DNA of 64,000 nucleotides from an uncultured Bacteroidales bacterium (GCA_900314725.1 OMWJ01000003.1:1-64000), one strand, 5' to 3'; counted from the stretch's first letter, positions 24,656-35,209 are shown. Numbers and translations are program-made. Notes: generated from the sequence alone by a model not told the origin.

Positions 24656-27163
24656 TTATTCTTCTCCGCCTCCCTTTCTTTCATCAAAATTTTCTAACTG
24701 TTGTTTTTGTATTTGTTTATTCTTATAGAATTTGCCAAACTTCCAAGTGATTGAGAAATTAAAGTTAGGTGGTGTTGCCCTATTCCATGATTTCAACAGC
24801 ATATTGTCGTAGCGAGTTTCAGAACGGCTTCTGTGGTTCAAAGACCAATTGCAAGAAAGGTTAAGCGAAAGCTTGTCTTCAAAGAAACTTTTTCCCACGT
24901 TTGCACTCAACCATTGCCAACCGTTGGACTTGCTTATGGCGTCTATATTAGAAGAATGATAGAAATAAAAGGCAGACAAACGCCATTTTTTCGGAAGATT
25001 GACAAAAGTATTTACAGACATAAAGTAAGCCCAATTCTCTCTGTTGATTTCTTCTTTTGGCATAGAGGCTTCAACATGAGAATAATCAACTCCACCATTA
25101 GCACTTAGATACAGATCTTGAAAAATGTTTTTACTTAGACTTACATCTAATCTGACATTATCGGAGTGTCCTTGATTGATAGGATAACTTATTGTAGCTA
25201 AAGGAGAATGCGTGAAAGGATAGGAGTCATCCAAAGGAATAGTAAAATAATTTATTTCATTATTTGAGCGTGAATAGTCTATGGAAGTAAATAGTACGTA
25301 TTTAAAAGAATGAGAAAGCGAAAAATGATGAGAACCCTCAGGTTTCAAAGCAGGATTACCCGTAGAATAAGAATAATCGCTACTACGAGAAACAAAAGGA
25401 TTCAAACTCTCAGACCATGGCCTCCATATTCTATAAGAATAGTTGAAAGAAAGTTCGTTGTCTTCTTTGAATTTATAGGATATTCTTAGGTTAGGGAAGA
25501 AGTTGAAATAATTTTGTTTCAAAGTTGTGTCCATCATTTTCTGTTCTCCTTTTGTATTTGTCTGCTCCAATCTTATTCCAATGCGAAGAGAGAGTTTTCT
25601 GTCAAAGAATTTGTTTGTCAGACTTGCGTATAAGGAGTTTATATTCTCAAAATAATTGAACTCATTGCTCTCCATCGCATTGTTGATGTAAGTTCCAGAA
25701 CTAAGAACCTTTGAGTCATAATCACGATTAGACGAAGAGAAGTTTGTTTTAAAACCTGCCTCAAAGCGCATCTGCTTGTTTATAGGTTTAAAGTAGTCTA
25801 TTCTCCATGAAATGTTTTTAGTCTTGTTTTCATTTTCACGTTTATAGCCTTGCGAACGGTAGATTGAATCAAACACATTTTGAGTATTACCATATTTGTA
25901 GGTGTAATAATCCGTTTGATTCAAGGAATTGCTGACGGAGTTTCTCATAGAAAAGTCTAAGTCTGAAGAAATCTTGGAATCCAAACTATCTAATTTCTTA
26001 ACGTAAGAAAGACCTAAACTTAACCAATCAGAATTGGATTTATTGCCACTAAGACTATTGTAAGCAGAGTCAGGTGTGTAGTAATTAGGATTGTGAGAGA
26101 TAAGCATAGGATTATCATAAAAACTTTCAGGACTTTGTCTTATGCCATAGTTGGCAGAAAAACCGAGAGTGGAAGTGGAGTCTAAGGAATAAGAAGCAGA
26201 GAAGTTGAAACCATGACCAAATCTTTTGCTTTTCTTTTCCTCACTTATGTTACGAAAAAGCGTTGTATCGGTTCCAATCCACATATATCTTATGGAAGAG
26301 TCAGCCTTAGCTGGTTCTCCATTCCATTGTTCGTTGAAAGAATAGCCTCCAGAGATAATCCATTTATCATTGACAAAATTAAGTCTTGCAGATGGACGAT
26401 AGCCATAATCGTATTCATCTTGCCTGTTTAGAGAAATACCGACAGAACCATTGATGCCGTAATGTTGATTCTTTTTTAGTTTTATGTTTATTATACCTGC
26501 TGTTCCATCTGCATCGTATTTGACACCGGGATTTTTAAGAATTTCATAACCGTCAATCATTTCAGGCGACATTGATTTAAGCATATCCTTGATTGCTTCC
26601 CATTCAAGTTTCATATCCCTGCCGTTATACTGAAAAGCTACACCACTTTTTCCGTTGAGTTTGATGTTTTCTTCGTTATCAATCATCACGCCTGGTACAA
26701 GCCGTAATAAATCAAAAGCATTGCTGACCATATTAGCCATGCCTTCATCAATATTCATAGTAAGTTTGTCATCATCTATTTCAATGCGTTTTCTTTGTGC
26801 GGTTACTACGACTTCATTTAAATCTCCCAAAAACTGTAGAAGGATAGTCCCCAAGTCAATATCTTTTCCTTTCTCAAAGGATTTGGCAGGTATCTCTTTT
26901 TTGTATTTTTCAAAACCTACATATTGAATTTCCAAAATCAGATCACGTTTTTTTATGTTTTTGAATATGAAACAACCGTTGGTATCTGATGCTACTCCTT
27001 TGTAAATACCCAAAGTATCAGTTTTGTATCTGAGTATGCAGTTAGCAAAGGCAAGTGCTTCGTTTCTTTCACTGTCAAAGACTTTTCCTTTTATGTCGCA
27101 GTGTTGTGCTGAAAGAGAGAAACACAGACAGAAAAGCGTTAGGATTAAACTGATTCTTTTCAT
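24656..27163 (-). CDS. TonB-dependent receptor-like outer-membrane protein
   Basis: An outer-membrane receptor of the OMP_b-brl_3 type. A signal peptide (to about residue 19, SLSAQ) is followed by a carboxypeptidase-regulatory-like domain (residues 22-105, CDIKGKVFDSERNEALAFAN). A plug-like region comes next (LNEVVVTAQRKRIEID, LRLVPGVMIDNEENI, YEILKNPGVKYDADGTAGIIN), then a large barrel with many alternating aromatic strands. The last residues are acidic and basic (FDERKGGGEE) rather than aromatic; the final barrel strand is probably FNFSITWKFGKF, upstream of this tail. No SusD partner is adjacent, so it is not an obvious Sus pair. Ligand unknown. Confidence 0.85.
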   Translation of the reverse strand: MKRISLILTLFCLCFSLSAQHCDIKGKVFDSERNEALAFANCILRYKTDTLGIYKGVASDTNGCFIFKNIKKRDLILEIQYVGFEKYKKEIPAKSFEKGKDIDLGTILLQFLGDLNEVVVTAQRKRIEIDDDKLTMNIDEGMANMVSNAFDLLRLVPGVMIDNEENIKLNGKSGVAFQYNGRDMKLEWEAIKDMLKSMSPEMIDGYEILKNPGVKYDADGTAGIINIKLKKNQHYGINGSVGISLNRQDEYDYGYRPSARLNFVNDKWIISGGYSFNEQWNGEPAKADSSIRYMWIGTDTTLFRNISEEKKSKRFGHGFNFSASYSLDSTSTLGFSANYGIRQSPESFYDNPMLISHNPNYYTPDSAYNSLSGNKSNSDWLSLGLSYVKKLDSLDSKISSDLDFSMRNSVSNSLNQTDYYTYKYGNTQNVFDSIYRSQGYKRENENKTKNISWRIDYFKPINKQMRFEAGFKTNFSSSNRDYDSKVLSSGTYINNAMESNEFNYFENINSLYASLTNKFFDRKLSLRIGIRLEQTNTKGEQKMMDTTLKQNYFNFFPNLRISYKFKEDNELSFNYSYRIWRPWSESLNPFVSRSSDYSYSTGNPALKPEGSHHFSLSHSFKYVLFTSIDYSRSNNEINYFTIPLDDSYPFTHSPLATISYPINQGHSDNVRLDVSLSKNIFQDLYLSANGGVDYSHVEASMPKEEINRENWAYFMSVNTFVNLPKKWRLSAFYFYHSSNIDAISKSNGWQWLSANVGKSFFEDKLSLNLSCNWSLNHRSRSETRYDNMLLKSWNRATPPNFNFSITWKFGKFYKNKQIQKQQLENFDERKGGGEE

Positions 27164-27186
27164 GATTGAATAAGGTTTTGCATTTG

Positions 27187-27224
27187 AAAAAATGGCAGAA
27201 GTCTTGTAAAAGAGACTTCCGCCA
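27187..27224 (-). terminator. Terminator of ileS
   Basis: A 12-bp stem with one mismatch (27193-27204 with 27213-27224, TGGCAGAAGTCT/AGACTTCCGCCA) is followed on the minus strand by six Ts (27187-27192), 24 bp past the ileS stop. Confidence 0.8.
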
Positions 27225-27247
27225 TAATTATAATTAAAAATATTATA

Positions 27248-30200
27248 TTAACATTTTGTTATTCTTATATCAAGTTGCCTGTCTTCTATTACATCTATTT
27301 GTGTTGTAGGATTGTCTATAGAAGGTTTAAGAATAAGTTCTCTTGTAAGAGTTTCGTTGCAGATGTAGTCCTTGTATTGCTCGCAAGATGCTTTCAATAA
27401 ATCTTCTTCCTGCAGTTCTACTATTATGTTATCAGTTACGTCGAAGTTGCTATCCTTTCTTATGTTTTGGATACGATTGACTAACTCTCTTGCAACAGCT
27501 TCTTTCTTTAAGTCTTCGGTGATAGTAACATCTAAAGCAACAGTAAGGTTTCCTTCGTTTGCAACTACCCATCCTTCTATATCCTTTGTGGTTATCTCCA
27601 CATCAGTCAAAGCAAGCTCTATTTCTTTTCCCTCAATGTTAAGAGTGTATTTTCCTTCAATCTCTATTTTTGCTATATCGCTTTGAGCAAATTCAGAGAT
27701 AGCCTTTGCAATACTCTTCATCATAGGTCCGTATTTTGGTCCTAAGACTTTGAAGTTAGCTTTGATGTTCTTTGAAAGAACATTGTTTTGAAGAGAAAGA
27801 TATTTTATTTCCTTAACATTTACTTCGGAAAGGATAAGGTTTCTTACTTTTTCTATCTCACTTTGAGTCTTGTCATCGCAAGGAATCATGATAGAAGCCA
27901 AAGGCTGACGAACTTTCAGATTATGACGCTTACGCAAAGAAAGAACTAAAGAGCAAATCTTTTGAGCCATTTGCATTCTGCTTTCAAGAGCCTTGTCTAT
28001 AAGATTTTCATCTGCTGTAGGAAAATCTGTAAGATGTACAGAAGAATGATTTTCTCTGTTTGTTACGCTATTAAGATTGATGAACATATTTTCAGAGAAG
28101 AACGGAGCAATAGGAGAGGATAGTTTAGCAATGACTTCTAAGCAACGGTAAAGAGTTTGATATGCAGAAATCTTATCTGAAGAATATTCACCTTTCCAAA
28201 ATCTTCTTCTACACAGACGAACATACCAATTGCTTAAATATTCATCAACGAAACTACTAATAAGACGTGCAGCACGTGTAGGTTCATATTCGTTAAATGC
28301 TTTATCAACGTTTATTATCAAAGTATTCAATTCTGAAAGAATCCAGCGGTCTATCTCTGGTCTTTCTGCGATTGGAATATCTTTTTCTTTGTAGCAGAAA
28401 CCATCAATGTTAGCATAAAGGGCAAAGAACGAATAAGTGTTGTAAAGAGTTCCGAAAAGTTTTCTGCGAACTTCGTCTATTCCGTCTGGATCAAATTTTA
28501 GATTATCCCAAGGTTGAGAATTAGAAATCATATACCAACGAGTAGCATCAGCACCATACTTATTCATCATCTCAAAAGGATCTACGGCGTTCCCCAAACG
28601 CTTAGACATTTTGTTACCGTTTTTATCTAAAACCAAACCATTGGAAACAACATTCTTGAAAGCTACGGAATCAAACACCATTGTTGCTATTGTATGCAGG
28701 GTAAAGAACCATCCTCTTGTTTGATCAACACCTTCTGCTATGAAATCAGCAGGGAAGAAGTGTTGTTTAAGTTCTTCTTCTGTGCAATCAAAAGGAAAAT
28801 GGCGTTGAGCGTATGGCATTGCACCTGAATCAAACCAAACGTCTATAAGGTCTGTTTCTCTTTTCATTGGTTTTCCACTTTGAGAAACAAGAATGACACT
28901 ATCTATATAAGGACGGTGCAAATCAAAATCGTCGTAGTTAGAAGAAGAGTATTTGTTTTCTGTCATAAAGCCTGCTTTAATACTCTTTTCTATTTCTTCA
29001 CTTAGTTGCTTAACAGAAGAAATACATATCTCTTCTTTACCGTCTTCTGTTCTCCAGATAGGAAGAGGAGTTCCCCAATATCTTGAACGAGAAAGATTCC
29101 AATCAACAAGATTTTCTAACCAATTTCCAAAACGTCCCGTTCCTGTTGCCTGTGGCTTCCAGTTTATAGTTTTGTTCAGTTCTATTAGACGATCTTTTAT
29201 GGCAGTAGTACGAATAAACCAAGAATCTAATGGATAATACAACACAGGTTTGTCTGTTCTCCAGCAATGAGGGTAGGAGTGAGTGTGTTTTTCTATTTTA
29301 AATGCTAAGCCTTGTTGTTTAAGCATTACACACAAATCAACATCCAAAGAAGTATCTTTATCTGTCAGGTTGCTATCGTAAGCGTTCTTTACAAAACGAC
29401 CAGCATATTCTTTATAGAGTTCTTTATTGACATATTTGTTTACATAATCCTCGTCAAGTTCTTCAATTAAGAAAAACTTACCAGTTTTATCTACCATCGG
29501 CTGAGTTTTCTCGTTTTTGTCCAAAAGATGTAGTGGAGCAATGTTTGCAAGTTTAGCCACTCTTGCGTCATCAGCACCGAAGGTAGGAGCAATATGAACG
29601 ATACCAGTACCGTCTTCTGTCGTTACATAATCACCACCAATAACTTTGAAAGCTTCTCCTTCGCTTTCCATTGGTTGAATCCAAGGCATAAGTTGCTCAT
29701 ATTCTATTCCGATGAGTTCTTTTCCTTTACATTCAGCCAAAACTTTAAAAGGTATTTCCTTATCTCCTTTGTTGTATTCAGAGAAATCCTTGTTTTCATT
29801 CTCTTTCTTGAAGTGTGAATAAAGAAGATTTTTAGCTAAAAAGACTGTTATTGGTTCAGAAGTGTAAGGATTGAAACTTTCAACAACAACATAATCTATA
29901 TTAGGGCCTACTGCCAAAGCTGTATTGCTTGGAAGAGTCCAAGGAGTAGTTGTCCAAGCAAGAAAATATGCTTTAGTTATATCTTTAACGTATTGAGTAA
30001 GGATTGCATTCTTCTTACTTTGTTGCTCTTTTATTTTGAATTGTGCAACAACAGTAGTGTCTTTTACATCTCTGTAGCAACCTGGCATATTCAGTTCGTG
30101 AGAAGATAGACCTGTACCTGCTGCTGGAGAATAAGGTTGAATTGTATATCCTTTGTAAAGGAGACCTTTTTTGTATATCTCTCCAAGTAACCACCAAAGA

Positions 30201-30679
30201 GTTTCAATATATTCGTTAGTGAAAGTAATATAAGGGTCGTCCAAATCTACCCAATAGCCCATTTGTTCTGTAAGTTTATCCCAAAGGTCTTTGAATTGCA
30301 GAACGGTTTTTCTGCATTCTGCATTATATTCATCAACGGATATTTTCTTGCCTATATCTTCTTTAGTTATGCCAAGATTTTTTTCAACTCCAAGTTCAAC
30401 AGGTAATCCATGAGTATCCCAACCTGCCTTACGAGAAACATAATATCCTTTCAAACTTTTATATCTGCAGAAGATGTCTTTTATGGTTCTTGCCATGACG
30501 TGATGTATTCCCGGTTTACCATTTGCAGATGGAGGTCCTTCAAAAAATATGTAAGGTTTGTTGCCTTCTCTTTCTTTAAGACTTTGGCGAAAAGTGTTTC
30601 CCTTTTGCCACTTTTCACGGATTTCTTTTTCTATATCCGTAAGATTAAGTTGTTTATACTCTCTATACTTCTGACTCAT
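27248..30679 (-). CDS. ileS: Isoleucyl-tRNA synthetase
   Basis: A class I aminoacyl-tRNA synthetase charging tRNA-Ile. The HIGH-type motif is GPPSANGKPGIHHVMA (about residues 48-63), and the KMSKS motif is NKMSKRLGN (about 690). The editing domain lies between them (WTTTPWTLPSNTALAVGP, EDGTGIVHIAPTFGADD). The 1143-residue length and the long C-terminal region without a zinc-finger Cys cluster fit the eukaryote-like IleS form common in Bacteroidota, a form linked to low mupirocin sensitivity in some bacteria; that link is not tested here. It has a perfect promoter and a short palindromic word upstream. Confidence 0.96.
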   Translation of the reverse strand: MSQKYREYKQLNLTDIEKEIREKWQKGNTFRQSLKEREGNKPYIFFEGPPSANGKPGIHHVMARTIKDIFCRYKSLKGYYVSRKAGWDTHGLPVELGVEKNLGITKEDIGKKISVDEYNAECRKTVLQFKDLWDKLTEQMGYWVDLDDPYITFTNEYIETLWWLLGEIYKKGLLYKGYTIQPYSPAAGTGLSSHELNMPGCYRDVKDTTVVAQFKIKEQQSKKNAILTQYVKDITKAYFLAWTTTPWTLPSNTALAVGPNIDYVVVESFNPYTSEPITVFLAKNLLYSHFKKENENKDFSEYNKGDKEIPFKVLAECKGKELIGIEYEQLMPWIQPMESEGEAFKVIGGDYVTTEDGTGIVHIAPTFGADDARVAKLANIAPLHLLDKNEKTQPMVDKTGKFFLIEELDEDYVNKYVNKELYKEYAGRFVKNAYDSNLTDKDTSLDVDLCVMLKQQGLAFKIEKHTHSYPHCWRTDKPVLYYPLDSWFIRTTAIKDRLIELNKTINWKPQATGTGRFGNWLENLVDWNLSRSRYWGTPLPIWRTEDGKEEICISSVKQLSEEIEKSIKAGFMTENKYSSSNYDDFDLHRPYIDSVILVSQSGKPMKRETDLIDVWFDSGAMPYAQRHFPFDCTEEELKQHFFPADFIAEGVDQTRGWFFTLHTIATMVFDSVAFKNVVSNGLVLDKNGNKMSKRLGNAVDPFEMMNKYGADATRWYMISNSQPWDNLKFDPDGIDEVRRKLFGTLYNTYSFFALYANIDGFCYKEKDIPIAERPEIDRWILSELNTLIINVDKAFNEYEPTRAARLISSFVDEYLSNWYVRLCRRRFWKGEYSSDKISAYQTLYRCLEVIAKLSSPIAPFFSENMFINLNSVTNRENHSSVHLTDFPTADENLIDKALESRMQMAQKICSLVLSLRKRHNLKVRQPLASIMIPCDDKTQSEIEKVRNLILSEVNVKEIKYLSLQNNVLSKNIKANFKVLGPKYGPMMKSIAKAISEFAQSDIAKIEIEGKYTLNIEGKEIELALTDVEITTKDIEGWVVANEGNLTVALDVTITEDLKKEAVARELVNRIQNIRKDSNFDVTDNIIVELQEEDLLKASCEQYKDYICNETLTRELILKPSIDNPTTQIDVIEDRQLDIRITKC

Positions 30680-30721
30680 AGAATTGAAGTTTTTACTTTG
30701 TAAGTGTTAAAAAATAATTTG

Positions 30722-30752
30722 CAAAGTTACAAAAATATTGAAAAATAGCAAA
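30722..30752 (-). promoter_or_regulatory. Promoter of ileS
   Basis: On the minus strand TTTG (30752-30749), 19 nt, then TAACTTTG (30729-30722): perfect consensus, 43 bp before the ileS start. No T-box leader is visible. Confidence 0.8.
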
Positions 30753-30794
30753 TTGTTTGAAATTTATGTTGAAAGAGCAAAGATGACAATCAAT

Positions 30795-30808
30795 AAGACT
30801 AAGTCTTT
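30795..30808. repeat. Single palindromic word GACTAAGTC
   Basis: AAGACTAAGTCTT with a following T-tract, just past the ogt stop codon. It is a lone member of the word family seen in the clusters. Confidence 0.6.
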
Positions 30809-30819
30809 TTTGGAGAATT

Positions 30820-31314
30820 TTAAATGTTTAGCAAAGAAAAGTTATTCTCTAAATTCAGTAACCAATGTTTTTTATTTAAACCTCCTGCATATCCTGTTAG
30901 TTTGCCATTTGTGCCAACTACACGATGACAAGGTATGATAATGGATATAGGATTTCTTCCCACAGCACCACCTACAGCTTGAGCCGAACGACAATTTAAC
31001 TGTTTCGCAATAGTTCCGTAACTTACAACTTCTCCATAAGGTATAGAAAGAAGAACATTCCAAACACGACGTTGAAAACAAGAACCTCGCATATTTATTT
31101 TAGGACTAAAATTTGGTTGATTACCGCTAAAATAAACATCAAGCCAATTAAAGACAGTTTTAAATATGGGTAAATCGCTTTGCTGCTCGTTATTACTATC
31201 AAGCACGCTGGCATAGTGTTTTTGATTATCAAACCATAAACCCACAATTGAATCACTATTACTTGCTATAGTAATTTTCCCGATTGGAGAAGAGTAATAA
31301 GTAATGTAATCCAT
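30820..31314 (-). CDS. ogt: Methylated-DNA--protein-cysteine methyltransferase
   Basis: This suicide enzyme repairs O6-methylguanine by moving the methyl group to its own cysteine. The active site is IIPCHRVVGTNGKLTGYAGGL (Cys near residue 129), preceded by the DNA-binding helix region FQRRVWNVLLSIPYGEVVSYGTIA and the conserved GRNP. Length 164 matches Ogt rather than the longer Ada. No Ada-type regulatory domain is present. It faces away from nifJ across a 207-bp gap. Confidence 0.95.
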   Translation of the reverse strand: MDYITYYSSPIGKITIASNSDSIVGLWFDNQKHYASVLDSNNEQQSDLPIFKTVFNWLDVYFSGNQPNFSPKINMRGSCFQRRVWNVLLSIPYGEVVSYGTIAKQLNCRSAQAVGGAVGRNPISIIIPCHRVVGTNGKLTGYAGGLNKKHWLLNLENNFSLLNI

Positions 31315-31455
31315 AATGCAACAATTTTATTAAATAACGATAAAATCATACATAATATTATTAAAAATCAAACCTCACAAGAAATGAATAATCTAAAAAC
31401 GCCTGCAAAAAAAAACTTAATATTTAAAAAATTTCGTCAGTTAGTATTTTATTTT

Positions 31456-31463
31456 TAATTTTG
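31456..31463 (+). promoter_or_regulatory. Promoter of nifJ
   Basis: TAATTTTG with a TTTC at 31432-31435, 20 nt upstream. It lies 58 bp before the nifJ start. Confidence 0.6.
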
Positions 31464-31521
31464 CACCTTATTATTATAATAAGGAAGTCTAAAAATTAAT
31501 CTTAAAAATAATTATAAAAAC

Positions 31522-34500
31522 ATGGCAAAAGAAAAGAAATTCTTAACCTGTGATGGAAATCAAGCTGCCGCTCATGTAGCGTATATGTTTAGTGAATGTG
31601 CTGCAATTTATCCTATCACACCTTCTTCTCCTATGGCTGAGTATGTTGATGAATGGTCAGCAAATGGAAGAAAAAACTTATTCAATGAAACAGTTAAATT
31701 GGTAGAAATGCAATCTGAAGCAGGTGCAGCAGGTGCTGTTCATGGTTCTTTGCAAGCAGGTGCTTTAACAAGTACTTTTACTGCTTCTCAAGGTTTGCTT
31801 TTGATGATACCAAATATGTATAAGATAGCGGGAGAAATGCTTCCTGGCGTTTTTCATGTTACTGCAAGAACGATAGCTTCTCATGCTTTAAGTATTTTTG
31901 GAGATCATAGTGATGTTTATGCTTGTCGTCAAACAGGTTTTGCTATGCTTTCTTCTGCAAGTGTTCAAGAAGCAATGGATTTAGCAGGTGTTGCTCACCT
32001 TGCAGCAATCAAGGGAAGAATACCTTTCCTACATTTCTTTGATGGATTCCGTACTTCTCACGAAATTCAGAAAATAGAAGCTCTTTCTAACGAAGATATG
32101 ATGCCTTTAGTTGATTGGGATGCAATAAAAAGATACAAAGACAATGCTCTTAATCCTGAACATCCTGTAACAAGAGGAACAGCACAAAACCCTGATGTTT
32201 TCTTCCAAGCAAGAGAAGCAATCAATCCTTATTATGATGCAATACCAGATATAGTTAATTACTATATGCAAGAGGTTGGAAAGATAACAGGCAGAACACA
32301 CAAACCTTTTGAATACTATGGAGCTTTAGATGCAGAAAATGTAATCATAGCTATGGGTTCTGTTTGTGATACTATTAAAGAAACAATAGATTACCTTGCA
32401 ACAAAAGGTGAAAAATTAGGTCTTGTTACAGTTCATTTGTACCGTCCATTCTCAGCAAAATATTTCCTAAGTGTTCTTCCTAAGACAGCAAAGAGAATAT
32501 GTGTTCTTGACCGTACAAAAGAATGTGGTGCAACAGGAGAACCATTATACTTAGATGTTACAGAAGTAGTAAAGAATCAAGGAACATGTGCTGAAAAACC
32601 ATTGATAATAGGTGGTCGTTATGGACTTTCTTCAAAAGATACTACTCCAGCACAAATATTAGCAGTTTATGAAAATCTTAAGTCTGCAAATCCAAGAAAC
32701 CAATTCACAGTAGGTATTGTTGATGATGTAACAAATCTTTCTCTTACAGTAGGTGAAGAAGTTTCAATGGCAGCAGCTGGAACATTTGAGGCTAAGTTCT
32801 ATGGTTTAGGTGCTGATGGTACTGTTGGAGCAAATAAGAATTCAATCAAAATCATAGGTAACAACACAAATAAATATTGTCAAGCTTACTTCTCTTACGA
32901 CAGTAAGAAGTCAGGAGGATTTACTTGTTCACATCTTAGATTTGGAGACAATGTTATCCGCTCACCTTATTTGGTAACTACTCCAGATTTCGTTGCTTGC
33001 CACGTATTCTCTTACTTACGTCAATATGAGGTATTAAAAGGAATAAAGAAAAACGGTACTTTCCTTTTGAACTCAATGTACAATGCAGAAGATACTGTTA
33101 AACATCTTCCTGTAAAGGTTAAGAAAATACTTGCAGCAAATGACATTAATTTCTATATCATCAACGCTACAAAGATAGCAGAAGAAATAGGTTTGGGTAA
33201 TAGAACAAACACTATCCTACAAAGTGCTTTCTTCAAAATAGCAAACGTAATTCCTTACGAACTTGCAGTTGAAAAAATGAAAGAAGCTATCGTTAAATCA
33301 TACGGCAAGAAAGGTGAAAACATAGTTAATATGAACTATGCTGCTGTTGATAGAGGCGGTGATGTAGTAAAGGTAGAAGTAAAGAAAGAATGGTTAAACG
33401 AAGATGAAAGCAAAGACGCAGTAGTTAATAATCATCCTGACTTTATAAAGAATGTTGTTGATGTTATCAATGCACAAGAGGGAGATTCTCTTCCTGTTTC
33501 TGCATTTGTTGGCAGAGAAGACGGAACTTTCCCTAATGGTACAGCACAATATGAAAAACGTGGTATAGCTTCTCACGTTCCAGAGTGGATACCTGCAAAT
33601 TGTATTCAATGTAATCAATGTGCATTAGTTTGTCCTCACGCAGCTATCCGTCCATTCCTTATCAATGCAGACGAAGAAAAACAACTTCCTGCAGGAACAG
33701 ATACTTTGAAAGCAAATGGAAAAGAATTTGAAGGATTACGTTTCCGTATGCAAGTTTCTCCTTTAGATTGTACAGGATGTGGAAACTGTGCTGATGTATG
33801 TCCTGCTAAGACAAAAGCATTAGAAATGAAACCTATGAAGGAAGATAATGCTGATAAAGAACGTTGGGATATAATGATAGAAAAAGTTTCTAACAAGTCT
33901 AATCTTACTGATATAACAAAGAATATAAAGAATTCTCAGTTTGCACAACCATTGTTTGAGTTCTCAGGAGCTTGTGCAGGTTGTGGTGAAACACCTTACG
34001 TTAAACTTATTTCTCAATTATTTGGACCAAGAATGATGGTTGCTAATGCAACAGGTTGTTCTTCTATTTATTCTGCTTCTTGTCCTTCTATGCCTTACAC
34101 AACAGATGCTAACGGAAGAGGACCAGCATGGGCTAACTCTTTGTTTGAAGACTTTGCAGAGTTTGGTCTTGGTATGGCAACTGCTACTCGTAAGATGAGA
34201 GATAGAGTAGAAAGCCTAATGCGTAAAGGTTTAGAGTGTGATAAATGCTCTGCAGAAGAAAAGGCTTTATTCCAAAAATGGATAGACAATCGTGAAGATG
34301 CAAAAATAACAGAAGAAGTTTATGCAGAACTTGTTCCTATGTTAGAAAAATGCTCTTGCGAAACTTGCCAACGTTTATTTGAAAACCGTCAGTTCATCAT
34401 CAAGAAATCTCAATGGATAATTGCTGGTGATGGTGCTGCTTACGATATTGGTTATGGTGGTTTAGACCATGTAATAGCAAGCGGTGAAAATGTAAACATA

Positions 34501-35067
34501 CTTGTTGTTGATACAGAGGTTTATTCTAACACAGGTGGTCAAGCAAGTAAGGCTACTCCTGTCGGAGCAATAGCAAAATTTGCTGCATCTGGTAAGAGAG
34601 TTAAAAAGAAAGACCTTGGTATGATTGCAACTACTTACGGATATGTTTATGTTGCACAAGTATCAATAGGTGCTAACCCTGCACAATACATCAAAGCATT
34701 GCGTGAAGCAGAAGCATACGATGGTCCTTCTTTGATTATAGCTTACGCTCCTTGTATCAACCACGGTATTAAGGCAGGTATGGGTAAGACTCAAGCAGAA
34801 CAGAAAAAGGCTGTTGAATGTGGTTATTGGCATCTATGGAGATATAATCCTTTACTTGCTAACGAAGGAAAGAATCCATTCACTCTTGACTCAGCAGAGC
34901 CAGATTGGAGTAAATTCCAAGCATTTATTGACGGCGAAGTAAGATATAACTCATTGAAGAAAGCCTTCCCAGAAGAAGCTGCAGAACTATTCAAAGCTTC
35001 ACAAGAGAATGCTCTATGGCGTTACAATTCTTACAAACGTATGGCTTCAATGAATTGGGGAGAATAA
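31522..35067 (+). CDS. nifJ: Pyruvate:ferredoxin (flavodoxin) oxidoreductase
   Basis: PFOR converts pyruvate and CoA to acetyl-CoA, CO2 and reduced ferredoxin, the central step of anaerobic pyruvate use. The single-chain 1181-residue form is complete. It carries the N-terminal domain I (YPITPSSPMAEYVDEW), two ferredoxin-type 4Fe-4S motifs (CIQCNQCALVCPH near 695 and CTGCGNCADVCPAK near 750), and a further cluster cysteine pair in CAGCGETPY. The thiamine-diphosphate site is GDGAAYDIGYGGLDH through DTEVYSNTGGQASKATP (about 972-1020). The sequence uses frequent codons, as expected for a highly expressed gene. It has its own promoter and a strong terminator. Confidence 0.97.
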   Translation: MAKEKKFLTCDGNQAAAHVAYMFSECAAIYPITPSSPMAEYVDEWSANGRKNLFNETVKLVEMQSEAGAAGAVHGSLQAGALTSTFTASQGLLLMIPNMYKIAGEMLPGVFHVTARTIASHALSIFGDHSDVYACRQTGFAMLSSASVQEAMDLAGVAHLAAIKGRIPFLHFFDGFRTSHEIQKIEALSNEDMMPLVDWDAIKRYKDNALNPEHPVTRGTAQNPDVFFQAREAINPYYDAIPDIVNYYMQEVGKITGRTHKPFEYYGALDAENVIIAMGSVCDTIKETIDYLATKGEKLGLVTVHLYRPFSAKYFLSVLPKTAKRICVLDRTKECGATGEPLYLDVTEVVKNQGTCAEKPLIIGGRYGLSSKDTTPAQILAVYENLKSANPRNQFTVGIVDDVTNLSLTVGEEVSMAAAGTFEAKFYGLGADGTVGANKNSIKIIGNNTNKYCQAYFSYDSKKSGGFTCSHLRFGDNVIRSPYLVTTPDFVACHVFSYLRQYEVLKGIKKNGTFLLNSMYNAEDTVKHLPVKVKKILAANDINFYIINATKIAEEIGLGNRTNTILQSAFFKIANVIPYELAVEKMKEAIVKSYGKKGENIVNMNYAAVDRGGDVVKVEVKKEWLNEDESKDAVVNNHPDFIKNVVDVINAQEGDSLPVSAFVGREDGTFPNGTAQYEKRGIASHVPEWIPANCIQCNQCALVCPHAAIRPFLINADEEKQLPAGTDTLKANGKEFEGLRFRMQVSPLDCTGCGNCADVCPAKTKALEMKPMKEDNADKERWDIMIEKVSNKSNLTDITKNIKNSQFAQPLFEFSGACAGCGETPYVKLISQLFGPRMMVANATGCSSIYSASCPSMPYTTDANGRGPAWANSLFEDFAEFGLGMATATRKMRDRVESLMRKGLECDKCSAEEKALFQKWIDNREDAKITEEVYAELVPMLEKCSCETCQRLFENRQFIIKKSQWIIAGDGAAYDIGYGGLDHVIASGENVNILVVDTEVYSNTGGQASKATPVGAIAKFAASGKRVKKKDLGMIATTYGYVYVAQVSIGANPAQYIKALREAEAYDGPSLIIAYAPCINHGIKAGMGKTQAEQKKAVECGYWHLWRYNPLLANEGKNPFTLDSAEPDWSKFQAFIDGEVRYNSLKKAFPEEAAELFKASQENALWRYNSYKRMASMNWGE

Positions 35068-35103
35068 TCATTGTTGATTATAAATATCTCAATATTTTAA
35101 CAC

Positions 35104-35140
35104 AAGTCTGCTACTATAATCAAGTAGCAGACTTTTTTAT
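35104..35140 (+). terminator. Terminator of nifJ
   Basis: A perfect 12-bp stem AAGTCTGCTACT/AGTAGCAGACTT (35104-35115 with 35123-35134) is followed by a T-tract, 36 bp past the nifJ stop. Confidence 0.93.
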
Positions 35141-35174
35141 TGCTGCAAATGTTTCCTAATAAAAATAAATTTTG

Positions 35175-35182
35175 TATATTTG
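35175..35182 (+). promoter_or_regulatory. Promoter of the SGNH hydrolase gene
   Basis: TATATTTG with TTTC at 35152-35155, 19 nt upstream. It lies 27 bp before the ATG at 35210. Confidence 0.6.
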
Positions 35183-35209
35183 CAAATAGAACTAAGATAT
35201 TTACGAGAT

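Noticed and set aside
27248-30679. T-box leader upstream of ileS
   Set aside because: The ileS start is 43 bp from a perfect promoter, which leaves no room for a T-box; this control is also not typical of Bacteroidota.
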